The position numbers were made by a program, and so were the translations under genes. A DNA stretch of 49,990 nt, taken from positions 1 to 49,990 of the forward strand of contig CAZSIL010000013.1 of NCBI GenBank assembly GCA_964607025.1, read 5' to 3'. The first letter of the stretch is position 1. Every line of letters starts with the position of its first letter. Below are positions 32,233-40,253 of the stretch, one piece after another. This DNA is from SIG565 sp964607025 (lineage in GTDB: Bacteria; Bacillota; Clostridia; Oscillospirales; Acutalibacteraceae). Below the pieces are notes generated by a model, which had not been told where the DNA came from, ran no database searches, and saw nothing but the letters and a program-made list of their open reading frames with translations.

Positions 32233-33861
32233 TTAATACATACCACCCATACCGGCGCCTGCGGGCACGGTTGGTGCGGGTTCTTCTTTTTTATCAGCAA
32301 TAAGTGATTCTGTAGTGAGCACCATAGCAGCAACGCTTGCGGCATTTTCGAGTGCTGAACGGGTAACTTTTGTGGGGTCAACTATACCAGCCGAAATCAT
32401 ATCGGTGTATACTTCGCGAGAGGCATCAAAACCGTAATTTGCTTTGCCGCTTGAAACTATTTTATCAACAATGACACTTCCTTCAAGACCTGCATTTTTA
32501 GCAATCTGACGAATAGGAGCTTCCAGAGATTTAAGCACTATTGTAACACCTGTTTTTTCGTCCGCCTCAGTGCATTCAAGTAATGCTTTAACCGAATCAA
32601 TAGCATTTACAAGCGCTACACCGCCACCCGCAACGATACCTTCTTCAACTGCGGCTTTGGTAGCTGCCAAGGCGTCTTCAATGCGCAGTTTCTTATCCTT
32701 CATTTCAACCTCGGTTGCGGCACCTACCTTTACAACGGCTACTCCGCCTGCGAGTTTTGCTAAGCGTTCTTGAAGTTTTTCGCGGTCAAAATCAGACGTG
32801 GTGGTTTCAATCTGCGCCTTTATCTGACCAACGCGCGCTTTTATTTCATCTGTGTTTCCGGCTCCATCAACAATAATTGTATTTTCTTTGCCAACCTTAA
32901 CCTGACGGGCGCGACCAAGCATATCAACAGTAGCATCCTTAAGCTCAAGTCCCAATTCTTCTGTTACAACTTCACCGCCCGTAAGAATTGCAATATCGCG
33001 AAGCATTTCCTTTCTTCTATCACCAAAGCCGGGGGCTTTAACCGCGACGCAGGTAAAGGTACCGCGTAGTTTATTAAGCACCAAGGTCGAGAGCGCCTCG
33101 TTCTCAATATCTTCGGCGATGATAAGAAGCTTTTTGCCCGTCTGAACGATTTGCTCAAGCAAGGGTAAAAGTTCCTGAATATTGGTAATTTTCTTATCGG
33201 TTATAAGAATAAGCGGGTCATCAAGCACCGCTTCCATTTTATCGGTATCGGTTACAAGATAGGGGGATAAATATCCGCGGTCAAACTGCATACCCTCCAC
33301 AACTTCGGTATAGGTTTCGGCGGTTTTTGATTCTTCTACGGTTATAACTCCGTCCGCGCTTACCTTTTCCATTGCTTCGGCTATAAGTTTACCAATAAAC
33401 TCGTCTCCCGAAGAGACTGCCGCTACTCGCGCAATATCTTCGCTACCGCTTACTTTTTGAGAGTTATCGATAACGGTTTTTATAGCCGTATCAACTGCCT
33501 TTTTAATGCCCTTTTTGAGCACCATTGGGTTTGCTCCTGCAGCTACGTTTTTCATACCTTCTAAAATCAGCGCCTGGGCTAAAACCGTTGCGGTTGTCGT
33601 ACCGTCACCTGCCGCATCATTGGTTTTAACCGATACTTCTTTTACGAGCTGTGCGCCCATATTTTCAAACGGGTCATCAAGTTCGATTTCCTTTGCGATG
33701 GTCACACCATCATTAGTAATAAGTGGTGAGCCGAATTTTTTATCTAGCACTACGTTTCTGCCCTTAGGTCCAAGTGTTACTTTAACGGCGTCCGCCAACT
33801 TATCAACGCCTGCTTGAAGGGCTTTTCTTGCCTCTTCACCGAAAATTATATCTTTAGCCAT
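32233..33861 (-). CDS. groEL: Chaperonin GroEL
   Basis: GroEL forms the 14-mer folding chamber. The 542-residue protein is full length with VTLGPKGRNVVLDKKFG, the ATP-site GDGTTTATVLAQ, and the flexible tail GAGMGGMY, a short version of the GGM repeat. GGAGGTATTG precedes the ATG, 14 bases after groES. Transcription is expected to depend on the CIRCE/HrcA control upstream of groES. Confidence 0.99.
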   Translation of the reverse strand: MAKDIIFGEEARKALQAGVDKLADAVKVTLGPKGRNVVLDKKFGSPLITNDGVTIAKEIELDDPFENMGAQLVKEVSVKTNDAAGDGTTTATVLAQALILEGMKNVAAGANPMVLKKGIKKAVDTAIKTVIDNSQKVSGSEDIARVAAVSSGDEFIGKLIAEAMEKVSADGVITVEESKTAETYTEVVEGMQFDRGYLSPYLVTDTDKMEAVLDDPLILITDKKITNIQELLPLLEQIVQTGKKLLIIAEDIENEALSTLVLNKLRGTFTCVAVKAPGFGDRRKEMLRDIAILTGGEVVTEELGLELKDATVDMLGRARQVKVGKENTIIVDGAGNTDEIKARVGQIKAQIETTTSDFDREKLQERLAKLAGGVAVVKVGAATEVEMKDKKLRIEDALAATKAAVEEGIVAGGGVALVNAIDSVKALLECTEADEKTGVTIVLKSLEAPIRQIAKNAGLEGSVIVDKIVSSGKANYGFDASREVYTDMISAGIVDPTKVTRSALENAASVAAMVLTTESLIADKKEEPAPTVPAGAGMGGMY

Positions 33862-33875
33862 AACAATACCTCCAA

Positions 33876-34160
33876 CTATTCTACAACAGCTAAAATATCT
33901 GACTGACGTACAATGCTATATTCTTCGCCGTCAACCTTAACTTCATTACCTGCATATTTGCTGACAATTACTTTATCGCCGACTTTAACATACATTTTAA
34001 CTTCCGTGCCATCAATAATACCGCCGGGTCCTACTGCTATAACTTCGGCAATTTGCGGTTTTTCCTTTGCAGCCGACGTAAGTATAATTCCGCTTTTTGT
34101 GGTCTCTTCGGCTTCTATAAGCTTTGTAACTACCCTATCAGCCAATGGTTTAATAGTCAT
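33876..34160 (-). CDS. groES: Co-chaperonin GroES
   Basis: The 94-residue lid of the GroEL chamber. It starts MTIKPLADRVV at 34160 after GGGAGG, the usual GroES start; the frame is open to 34199 but that runs into the CIRCE element. The mobile loop region ETTKSGIILTSAAKEKP and VGDKVIVSKYAGNEV are typical. Confidence 0.98.
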   Translation of the reverse strand: MTIKPLADRVVTKLIEAEETTKSGIILTSAAKEKPQIAEVIAVGPGGIIDGTEVKMYVKVGDKVIVSKYAGNEVKVDGEEYSIVRQSDILAVVE

Positions 34161-34192
34161 AATAACTGCCTCCCAGTTGATTAGTTTAAAAA

Positions 34193-34219
34193 TTAGCACT
34201 CAAAACACTAGAGTGCTAA
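34193..34219 (-). promoter_or_regulatory. CIRCE operator (HrcA binding site)
   Basis: A perfect TTAGCACTC-N9-GAGTGCTAA inverted repeat between the groES promoter and start codon. HrcA is the known repressor; hrcA itself is not in the window. Confidence 0.98.
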
Positions 34220-34223
34220 TTCT

Positions 34224-34251
34224 ATTTTAATCATTTTTTTGGAAAAATCAA
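34224..34251 (-). promoter_or_regulatory. Sigma-A promoter of groES-groEL
   Basis: On the minus strand TTGATT (34246-34251) and TAAAAT (34224-34229) with a 16-base spacer. The CIRCE starts 5 bases downstream of the -10, covering the transcription start, the usual repressed arrangement. Confidence 0.75.
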
Positions 34252-34266
34252 GTAAATATAAAAAAA

Positions 34267-35184
34267 TTATTTATTTGTTAACATTTTATTCGCAAGAGAG
34301 CGTGGCAATACGAAATTTATGGCCTTTTTTGCTATCTCAAAGCGAACGTGATTTTTAGGTGATATTTCTCCGTCCAGATTCACAGGAAACGGCTTATCGG
34401 CATAGATCTCCATACTCTCACAGTTACCCATTGTACAGTAATCATATTTTGCCTGTGTGCCTTCGGAATATGATTTTAAGAAAGGTATTACCTTCAATTT
34501 TGAAATGGTATCTACTATTGTGAAATCAAGTTTCTGATCGAACGGAGTAGCATTGGGGGCGCTTGTATATCCGCCACCGTATACAGGTCCGTTAGCGCAA
34601 ACGGCAAAAAGCACGTTTTTGCTGATTTTTATTTTATCATCAATTTTAATATTAAGGTCAAGCCCTATTTTGCCAAGAAAAAGTTTAATGATAGCCAACG
34701 TGTATGCCAATTTACCAGTAACAAAAGGTATTTTTTTAAATTTTTGCATGCGCTCGGCAACTATGGCATCCATACCAACCGAGCACTGATTTATACAGTA
34801 CATATCATCTGCTTTAATGAGGTCAAGTTCTACTGACTTACCTTCACTTATCTCTTCAATATCAAGGAAAAGTTCCTTTTCGCCAAAGCATTTTAAAAAG
34901 TCGTTAGCGGTACCGCAGGGTACGACGCCTATCTCAACGTTATCGTATCCTACTACACCGTTTAATACTTCAAAAAAGGTGCCTTCTCCACCACAGGCAA
35001 AAATGCGCACTTTATCGCCCGTTCTTGCCTGAAGCTCGGCAATCTCACGCGCTTCGCCTTTATAACTTGTTACATATACAGTATAGTCTTCACCATTTTT
35101 AAAATATTCATTAATTTTGGGAACGACTGTTGCAGGACCCTTTCCCTTGCCCGCTACGGGGTTTACAATAAACACATATCTCAT
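34267..35184 (-). CDS. Diacylglycerol kinase-family lipid kinase
   Basis: Soluble DgkB/YegS-type kinases phosphorylate diacylglycerol or related lipids, recycling DAG released by lipoteichoic acid synthesis. The 305-residue protein begins MRYVFIVNPVAGKGKG. The nucleotide motif reads GGEGTFFEVLNG (residues 65-76) where GGDGTxxEVxNG is usual, an Asp-to-Glu change at residue 67. The later VVPCGTANDFLKCF motif is normal. The ATG at 35184 follows AAAGGATG and is 14 bases after the methyltransferase stop. The LtaS-like gene at 48.2 kb could provide its DAG substrate. Confidence 0.9.
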   Translation of the reverse strand: MRYVFIVNPVAGKGKGPATVVPKINEYFKNGEDYTVYVTSYKGEAREIAELQARTGDKVRIFACGGEGTFFEVLNGVVGYDNVEIGVVPCGTANDFLKCFGEKELFLDIEEISEGKSVELDLIKADDMYCINQCSVGMDAIVAERMQKFKKIPFVTGKLAYTLAIIKLFLGKIGLDLNIKIDDKIKISKNVLFAVCANGPVYGGGYTSAPNATPFDQKLDFTIVDTISKLKVIPFLKSYSEGTQAKYDYCTMGNCESMEIYADKPFPVNLDGEISPKNHVRFEIAKKAINFVLPRSLANKMLTNK

Positions 35185-35198
35185 TGTTTTGCATCCTT

Positions 35199-36323
35199 TT
35201 ATTTTAAATACATAAAGAATTGACATTTAATCATACCGTTATAGAATTTGCGCCGTTTATCGGCTACGGCTCCGAAAAACTTTTCAAACTCATCGTGTGG
35301 GCTTATAATTCCATATTTTCTACCGTCACCGCGAAGGAATACCTGCCCCATCGTTTTATAAAGTTCTTCCGCCGCCTTAACATCTAGTAACCGCTCTCCA
35401 TAAGGTGGATTTGTAATTGTTAAACTCCTGCCTTGTGTCGCTTTAAAATCTTTGATATCGGCAACCGATGCCCTAACGTATTTTTCCACACCCGCTTTTT
35501 TGGCATTTGCAAGTGTGAGTTCAACACAATTTTCATCAATATCAAAACCCGTTGCTAAAAAATCAATATCATGGCGAATAGCATCAAGCGCCCTCGTTCG
35601 CTCATCTCTCCATACTTTATCGGGTATAAACGAAAAGCGCTCAGCCGCAAAATGTCTGTTAAGTCCGGGGGCTATGTGGGCTGCGTGTAAAGCCGCTTCA
35701 ATAAGAATCGTACCTGAACCGCAAAATGGGTCAAATAACTGAGTATCGGGGAAAATTCGTGCCGTATCGCACATTGCCGCCGCCAAGGTTTCTTTAAGCG
35801 GTGCATCGTTTGAATTTCTGCGATACCCCCTTTTGTGAAGCCCTTCTCCCGAAGTATCTATCATCATAGTCACTTCGTTTTTCATAATCGAAAAACGCAC
35901 TTTATATTCAGTTCCTGTTTCATTAAACCAAGAAATATTGTACTTTGTTTTAAGCCGCTCAACTATTGCTTTTTTTATAATTGACTGACAATCGGGTATG
36001 CTGAAAAGTTGCGAATTCAAACTCCAACCATTAACGGGGAACGCATCTTCGCGACCGATATATAACTCCCAAGGGAGATTCTTTACTCCCTCAAAAAGCA
36101 TTGTGAAATCGGTAGCATAAAACTGCCCTACGTTAATAAGCACACGCTCGGCATATCGGGTATTGATATTAACAAACGCGAGTGTATTAAGGTCGCCTGA
36201 AAAAAGCACACGCCCGTTCTCAGCGCGGACGTTTTCAATGCCAAAACGCTTTAACTCATCGGCTAAAATACCTTCCACACCAAAAAGGCAGGGTGCTACC
36301 ATATTAAGTTTATTGTTTAGCAT
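35199..36323 (-). CDS. THUMP-domain rRNA methyltransferase (RlmL/YpsC type)
   Basis: A SAM-dependent RNA N2-guanine methyltransferase acting on 23S rRNA in characterised relatives. The 374-residue protein has an N-terminal THUMP RNA-binding region (about 45-155), then the Rossmann domain with DPFCGSGTILIEAALHAAHIAPG, the glycine motif region ATGFDIDENCVELTLANAKKAG, and the catalytic NPPYGERL. It lacks the second methyltransferase half of E. coli RlmKL. Start ATG 36323 overlaps the fumarase stop (TGATG) with GAGGTG inside that gene. Confidence 0.93.
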   Translation of the reverse strand: MLNNKLNMVAPCLFGVEGILADELKRFGIENVRAENGRVLFSGDLNTLAFVNINTRYAERVLINVGQFYATDFTMLFEGVKNLPWELYIGREDAFPVNGWSLNSQLFSIPDCQSIIKKAIVERLKTKYNISWFNETGTEYKVRFSIMKNEVTMMIDTSGEGLHKRGYRRNSNDAPLKETLAAAMCDTARIFPDTQLFDPFCGSGTILIEAALHAAHIAPGLNRHFAAERFSFIPDKVWRDERTRALDAIRHDIDFLATGFDIDENCVELTLANAKKAGVEKYVRASVADIKDFKATQGRSLTITNPPYGERLLDVKAAEELYKTMGQVFLRGDGRKYGIISPHDEFEKFFGAVADKRRKFYNGMIKCQFFMYLK

Positions 36324-37171
36324 CAGCCAATCACCTCTGTTTTGTGCCTTGTTACGTGACATCCTATATTAACAGCCACAGGCAAACCCGCAATGTGTGT
36401 TGGAGCCACTTCAATATTTACCGCAAGAGCCGTTGTATCACCGCCAAAGCCCTGCGGACCTATATCCAATTTATTTATTCTATATAGCAATTCCTTTTCC
36501 ATATCGGCATAAAATTTATCAGCGTTTGGCTCATTGGTGCTTCGGCAAAGCGCCACTTTTGATAAATACGCACATTGTTCAAAATCGCCGCCGATACCAA
36601 CTCCAACAACTATTGGCGGACAGGGATTTCCGCCCGAACGTTTTACAGTATCTATAACAAAATCCATAACGCCGTCATACGAATCGGACGGGATTAACAT
36701 CTTAATTGCGCTCATATTCTCACTACCGAAGCCCTTTGGTGCCACAGTAATTTTAACCTTATCACCGCCAACTATTTTGGTGTGTATAACAGCGGGAGTA
36801 TTGTCGTTGGTGTTCTCGCGCCTTAACGGATCGGCGACAACCGACTTTCTAAGCAATCCTTCAGTATAGCCCTTTGCAACGCCACGGTTAATTGCTTCTT
36901 CAAGGTCGCCACCCACCAAATGAACTTCCTGTCCAACTTCAATAAAAACCACTGCCATCCCCGTATCCTGACAAACAGGAAGCCCTGACTTTTTGGCCGC
37001 GGTTATATTACGGCAAAGCTCACACATAACGGCATTGCCGAGTGCATTTGTTTCTACATTGGCGGCGGTATTAATTTTTTCTACAATATCGGCAGGTAAA
37101 AAACGATTGGCCTCAATACAAAGCCGAGCAACCGCCATTTCTATCAGTGATACATTTATCTCTTTCAACAT
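36323..37171 (-). CDS. fumA: Class I fumarase / tartrate dehydratase alpha subunit
   Basis: The alpha subunit carries the iron-sulfur site of the two-subunit, oxygen-sensitive fumarase that interconverts fumarate and malate. The 282-residue protein has the expected cysteines in GLPVCQDTGMAVVF, FEQCAYLSKVAL and NIGCHVTRH, plus GNPCPP. The beta subunit normally directly follows but is not next to it nor anywhere in the window. The ATG at 37171 is preferred (AAAGGATG). A strong terminator hairpin ends about 15 bases before the start and no promoter is seen between them, so expression probably depends on read-through. Confidence 0.93.
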   Translation of the reverse strand: MLKEINVSLIEMAVARLCIEANRFLPADIVEKINTAANVETNALGNAVMCELCRNITAAKKSGLPVCQDTGMAVVFIEVGQEVHLVGGDLEEAINRGVAKGYTEGLLRKSVVADPLRRENTNDNTPAVIHTKIVGGDKVKITVAPKGFGSENMSAIKMLIPSDSYDGVMDFVIDTVKRSGGNPCPPIVVGVGIGGDFEQCAYLSKVALCRSTNEPNADKFYADMEKELLYRINKLDIGPQGFGGDTTALAVNIEVAPTHIAGLPVAVNIGCHVTRHKTEVIG

Positions 37172-37188
37172 ATACATCCTTTAAAAAA

Positions 37189-37210
37189 GGCAGACAAAAG
37201 TTTGTCTGCC
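37189..37210 (-). terminator. Terminator or attenuator between yabR and the fumarase gene
   Basis: GGCAGACAAA and TTTGTCTGCC form a perfect 10-bp stem; on the minus strand TTTTTT follows, running straight into the AAAGGATG ribosome-binding site of the fumarase gene. Confidence 0.85.
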
Positions 37211-37236
37211 GCTTTTATTATTAATTATTGGTTGAC

Positions 37237-37677
37237 CTATCTTACTCCGCTACCGCGTTTTGATCGGTTAACATCGGGGTTTTTCCGCTTTAAATCCGAA
37301 AACTTTTCTTCGCTTGTTTGTTTAAAACGATTCATCATTTCTTCAAATGATGCAGGTTCTGTTTTTTTAGCACTCCAAACAAATGAACTATCGGGCTTGG
37401 TGTTTTTGGGCGCCATTTTTGGCTTACGCTCTGTTTTTTTCTCTTCCATAGCACGTTTGATGCTAAGACTTATCTTGCCATCATCGGAAATTGCAAGTAT
37501 TTTCACCTTGACCTTATCGTTTTCCTTAACGTGCTCACGGATTTCGCTAACATATGTTTGTGCGACCTCCGAAATATGTACCATACCTGATTTGGAATCA
37601 CCTAATTCGACAAAAACGCCAAAGTTGGTAATACCTGTTATTTTCCCCTCAACAATTTGTCCGACTGCAAGTTCCAA
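37237..37677 (-). CDS. yabR: S1-domain RNA-binding protein (YabR-like)
   Basis: One S1 RNA-binding domain occupies residues 1-75 (VGQIVEGKITGITNFGVFVEL, GMVHISEVA, VKVKILAI). The remaining 70 residues are basic and low complexity (RKPKMAPKN, RGSGVR), a likely unstructured RNA-binding tail. It follows divIC as in Bacillus subtilis (yabP-yabQ-divIC-yabR). Its exact function is unknown; homologues associate with ribosomes or stress responses. Confidence 0.9.
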   Translation of the reverse strand: MELAVGQIVEGKITGITNFGVFVELGDSKSGMVHISEVAQTYVSEIREHVKENDKVKVKILAISDDGKISLSIKRAMEEKKTERKPKMAPKNTKPDSSFVWSAKKTEPASFEEMMNRFKQTSEEKFSDLKRKNPDVNRSKRGSGVR

Positions 37678-37715
37678 AGTCCTTTATCCCCCTTGAAATA
37701 TAAACGAAAGCCGCC

Positions 37716-38003
37716 TTAGTTACCCGAATTGTCTATATATACCTGTTCATCCGAGTATACATATCCTAATCTTTCGCGTGCCGCCTTTTCAACGATTTCT
37801 TCCTCCGAACTGCTAAGCAAAGCCGTAAGTTCTTCAATTTGAAGATTTATTTCGTTTCGGCGCATCTCCAAAGCACCCAGTTCGCTTTTTTTGTTGACCA
37901 GTTCTCCCATAAGCGAGCAAAGGGTTATTATCATATAAACCGACACGGCAAAAATCGCGATGCGCCATATTACGCTGCCACCTTGTTTACCTGTGTTTTT
38001 CAA
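37716..38003 (-). CDS. divIC: Septum formation initiator DivIC/FtsB-type
   Basis: DivIC is a bitopic division protein that pairs with FtsL and DivIB in the divisome. The 95-residue protein has a short cytoplasmic tail, one membrane helix (about 11-32) and a coiled coil with heptads (LVNKKSELGALEMRRNEI), then the AARERLGYV motif conserved in this family. The genomic place after yabQ supports the name. Confidence 0.9.
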   Translation of the reverse strand: MKNTGKQGGSVIWRIAIFAVSVYMIITLCSLMGELVNKKSELGALEMRRNEINLQIEELTALLSSSEEEIVEKAARERLGYVYSDEQVYIDNSGN

Positions 38004-38055
38004 TGCGAACTCACCTTTCAGAACTTTTTCACAAATTTACTTTAGTATACACTAT

Positions 38056-38517
38056 TCACGCCTTATGTTTCAAGTTCTTTTTTAAATTTTTACAGGTTTT
38101 TTTGCATATTTTTACTAAAAAAGACGCAACTTTCAATAAATAATCGTAAAATAACGAGCCGCCTTTACAGAGAAGCCCCTTAATTAGCAAAAAAACGTCC
38201 CTTGCGCTTTTAATAAAAAAACACAAAAAAGGTATAAAAATACGTGATAGCGTATAATTACATACAATGGCACCCAAAAAAATTCCAAAGAAAATATATC
38301 CGCGCATTTCACCGTTACATACAGAAAGCAACAGCAAAAAAGTAATGACGGCAATTACCGAAAAGAAAAAGATATCACCTAAACATACAGCAGCCGTATT
38401 ACTCCCAAACACGCGGCGGCAGGACCTTAGAACATCGTAAAACAAGCAGTAACCCACACCGAACATGAGCGATACTAAAAAGGAAAAGACCTGTTGGTTA
38501 TTTTTTATTTCCCACAT
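38056..38517 (-). CDS. yabQ: Spore cortex biosynthesis protein YabQ
   Basis: YabQ is a membrane protein needed for spore cortex synthesis in Bacillus. This 153-residue protein has about four hydrophobic segments (starting VFSFLVSLMFGVGYCLFYD) and an internal LRSCRR loop typical of the family, with a lysine-rich C-terminus. It starts one base after the yabP stop, and shares its mother-cell promoter. Identification rests mostly on gene order plus hydrophobic pattern. Confidence 0.85.
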   Translation of the reverse strand: MWEIKNNQQVFSFLVSLMFGVGYCLFYDVLRSCRRVFGSNTAAVCLGDIFFFSVIAVITFLLLLSVCNGEMRGYIFFGIFLGAIVCNYTLSRIFIPFLCFFIKSARDVFLLIKGLLCKGGSLFYDYLLKVASFLVKICKKTCKNLKKNLKHKA

Positions 38518-38518
38518 A

Positions 38519-38788
38519 CTATTTAAAAATACGTGATATCAGACTACTCTTTTTAGTATCAGTTGTATATACAAATGCTACTATTAGTCCGCTGATTTCC
38601 AGTTCGCCTACATCTGCACTGAAACCGCCTATCTTAAGGTCGTTACCCCTAATGCTTAAATTTCCCATACAAGTAACAACGTCAATAGCGTCGGGTGAAA
38701 ACTCTAATACGTCTTTCACACCGCTAATTACTGCTTTTTTTCGGTTTTCGATGTTAATATTATGTTTTATGGATAGTTCGTCTGTCAA
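38519..38788 (-). CDS. yabP: Sporulation protein YabP
   Basis: YabP is a small sporulation protein (YabP/YqfC family). The 89-residue sequence has the family pattern IENRKKAVISGVKDVLEF and GNLSIRGNDLKIGGFS. I choose TTG 38788 as start because AAGGGG lies 7 bases upstream and this gives the usual length; the frame is open to a GTG at 38797. A sigma-E-like promoter and a small hairpin with T-run lie between it and rqcP, so it can be expressed apart from the vegetative genes upstream. Confidence 0.88.
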   Translation of the reverse strand: MTDELSIKHNINIENRKKAVISGVKDVLEFSPDAIDVVTCMGNLSIRGNDLKIGGFSADVGELEISGLIVAFVYTTDTKKSSLISRIFK

Positions 38789-38798
38789 AAAAAACACC

Positions 38799-38835
38799 CC
38801 TTAACAATTTATGTTAAGGAATGCCGTTTTTATGA
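38799..38835 (-). promoter_or_regulatory. Candidate sigma-E promoter of yabP-yabQ, overlapping a hairpin
   Basis: On the minus strand TCATAAA (38829-38835), 15 bases, then CATAAATT (38806-38813) resembles sigma-E (KMATATT-N14-CATACAAT). CCTTAACA/TGTTAAGG (38799-38819) forms a stem-loop over the -10, followed by GGTG and eight T. Bacillus yabP-yabQ are known to be mother-cell expressed, which agrees. Confidence 0.5.
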
Positions 38836-39078
38836 TTAATATACTATTTTGTACATATCTCCCGCCTCTTCTTTTCTCACAGTTTCTGCAACTGTCAGAA
38901 CTTCAGCTTTAACACAGCGGGTACCGAAACTGATTTCTATTACATCGCCAATTTTTACGTCGTATGATGCGCGGGCGACTTTGCCGTTCACCGTAACTCT
39001 ACCTGCATCACACGCTTCATTAGCAACGGTTCTTCTTTTAATTATTCTTGATACCTTTAAATATTTATCTAATCTCAT
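38836..39078 (-). CDS. rqcP: S4-domain protein RqcP (YabO)
   Basis: RqcP is an Hsp15-like S4 protein that, with RqcH, drives alanine tailing on stalled 50S subunits. The 80-residue protein is essentially one S4 domain: MRLDKYLKVSRIIKRR, NEACDAGRVTVNGKVARAS, and DVIEISFG. Its place between mazG/HU and yabP matches the Bacillus yabO locus. RqcH is not in the window. Confidence 0.93.
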   Translation of the reverse strand: MRLDKYLKVSRIIKRRTVANEACDAGRVTVNGKVARASYDVKIGDVIEISFGTRCVKAEVLTVAETVRKEEAGDMYKIVY

Positions 39079-39096
39079 TTTTTCTCTTAAATTTTA

Positions 39097-39121
39097 AAGC
39101 CGCCTGTTTTTTAGGCGGCTT
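39097..39121 (-). terminator. Terminator after the HU gene
   Basis: AAGCCGCCT and AGGCGGCTT form a 9-bp GC-rich stem; the following tract is TTTAAAATTT, so it may be partial, letting some transcription reach rqcP. Confidence 0.75.
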
Positions 39122-39137
39122 AGTTGTAAAATTTTGA

Positions 39138-39410
39138 TTATTTTACAGCGTCTTTGAATGCCTTACCAGCTTTGAACACGGGAGCTTTTGCAGCAGCGAT
39201 TGTGATGGGCTGTTTTGTAAGCGGATTGATGCCGTTACGAGCAGCGCGCTCACGAACTTCAAAAGTACCAAAGCCAACCAACTGTACTTTGCCGCCTGCT
39301 TTTAACTCTGCCTCAACGGTTTCTACGAGAGCTGCGAGAGCTTTGTCAGCAGCAACATTAGTGATGCCTGCTTTTTCTGCTATAGCTGCAACCAATTCTT
39401 TTTTGTTCAT
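39138..39410 (-). CDS. hup: DNA-binding protein HU
   Basis: HU is the abundant dimeric DNA-bending nucleoid protein. The 90-residue protein has the family signature GFGTFEVRERAARNGINP and the C-terminal AFKDAVK. GGAGGTAAC precedes the ATG. It is inserted between mazG and rqcP, an order frequent in Clostridia but not in Bacillus, and has its own terminator, consistent with high, separate expression. Confidence 0.98.
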   Translation of the reverse strand: MNKKELVAAIAEKAGITNVAADKALAALVETVEAELKAGGKVQLVGFGTFEVRERAARNGINPLTKQPITIAAAKAPVFKAGKAFKDAVK

Positions 39411-39456
39411 TGTGAGTTACCTCCAAAATTTTATTTCTAACGGCAAGCCGTTCGAA

Positions 39457-40167
39457 TTACTTAATATTTCCTGTTTCTTCGAGCTTCTTAAATTCATTAA
39501 TAAATTTATCTGTTGTTTTATTAAGAAGTTCTTCACAGTCAATTTTTCGGTTTCGGGATATATTTGCAAGAGTAAAAAGAAGTTCGCCGACCTTTTCATT
39601 ATCTCCGGATTTAAAAGATTTTAACTGCTCGTCCGCATCCTGAAAAAGTTTCTCAGCACTATTTATCGCTAAACCCGCCTTTGCTGCCCGTTTTTGCACC
39701 TTCGCCGCGCGCATTAACGCGGGATATGACATTGGCACACTTTTTAGCGTATCAGTAAATGATGACTGCTGCTTCTCTTTTCTTTTTATGTTATCCCAGT
39801 TGGTTAAAACCTGCTCGGTTGTTTCGGCTTTTACATCGCCGAAAACATGTGGGTGGCGCAAAATCATTTTTCGGGCAATGCCATCAATAACATCGCTCAC
39901 ATCAAATTCGCCTGTTTCTGAAGCGATTTGGGAATGCAATAATATTTGCAAAAGTACGTCACCCAGCTCTTCACACAAATCTATGGCACTTGCGCGGTCT
40001 ATAGCATCAACCGCCTCGTAAGTTTCTTCAACAAACTCATTACGAATAGATTTATGTGTTTGTTCCCTATCCCAAGGGCAACCACCGGGTGAACGAAGTA
40101 CGCGAATTATCTCGACGAGTTCTTCAAATGAGAACTTGTCCTCTTTTACCATATTTACTTTTAACAT
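39457..40167 (-). CDS. mazG: Nucleoside triphosphate pyrophosphohydrolase MazG
   Basis: MazG cleaves (d)NTPs to monophosphates, cleaning the pool and modulating stress. The 236-residue protein has LRSPGGCPWDREQTHKSI and the metal site EELGDVLLQILLHSQIA in the first MazG domain, and a second half (about 140-230) with KAGLAINSAEKLFQ and KVGELLFTLANISR. Metal-binding glutamates are present. It lacks the N-terminal methylase-like domain of Bacillus YabN. An inverted repeat AACGGC-AA-GCCGTT lies just after its stop (39439-39452). Confidence 0.95.
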   Translation of the reverse strand: MLKVNMVKEDKFSFEELVEIIRVLRSPGGCPWDREQTHKSIRNEFVEETYEAVDAIDRASAIDLCEELGDVLLQILLHSQIASETGEFDVSDVIDGIARKMILRHPHVFGDVKAETTEQVLTNWDNIKRKEKQQSSFTDTLKSVPMSYPALMRAAKVQKRAAKAGLAINSAEKLFQDADEQLKSFKSGDNEKVGELLFTLANISRNRKIDCEELLNKTTDKFINEFKKLEETGNIK

Positions 40168-40253
40168 ATTTTCTCCAATAAATCAATACTATTTTGGTGA
40201 AATTTCCAAAAATCGTGTTTTTTTACAAGTTTGAGGGCAATTTTTTATGTATT

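Noticed and set aside
37202..37696. Plus-strand open frame of 164 codons opposite yabR
   Set aside because: Antisense of an S1-domain gene; no start signal or recognisable domain.
39439..39452. AACGGC-AA-GCCGTT inverted repeat as a terminator between mazG and the HU gene
   Set aside because: The loop would be only two bases (or the stem five pairs), and no T-run follows; too weak to call.
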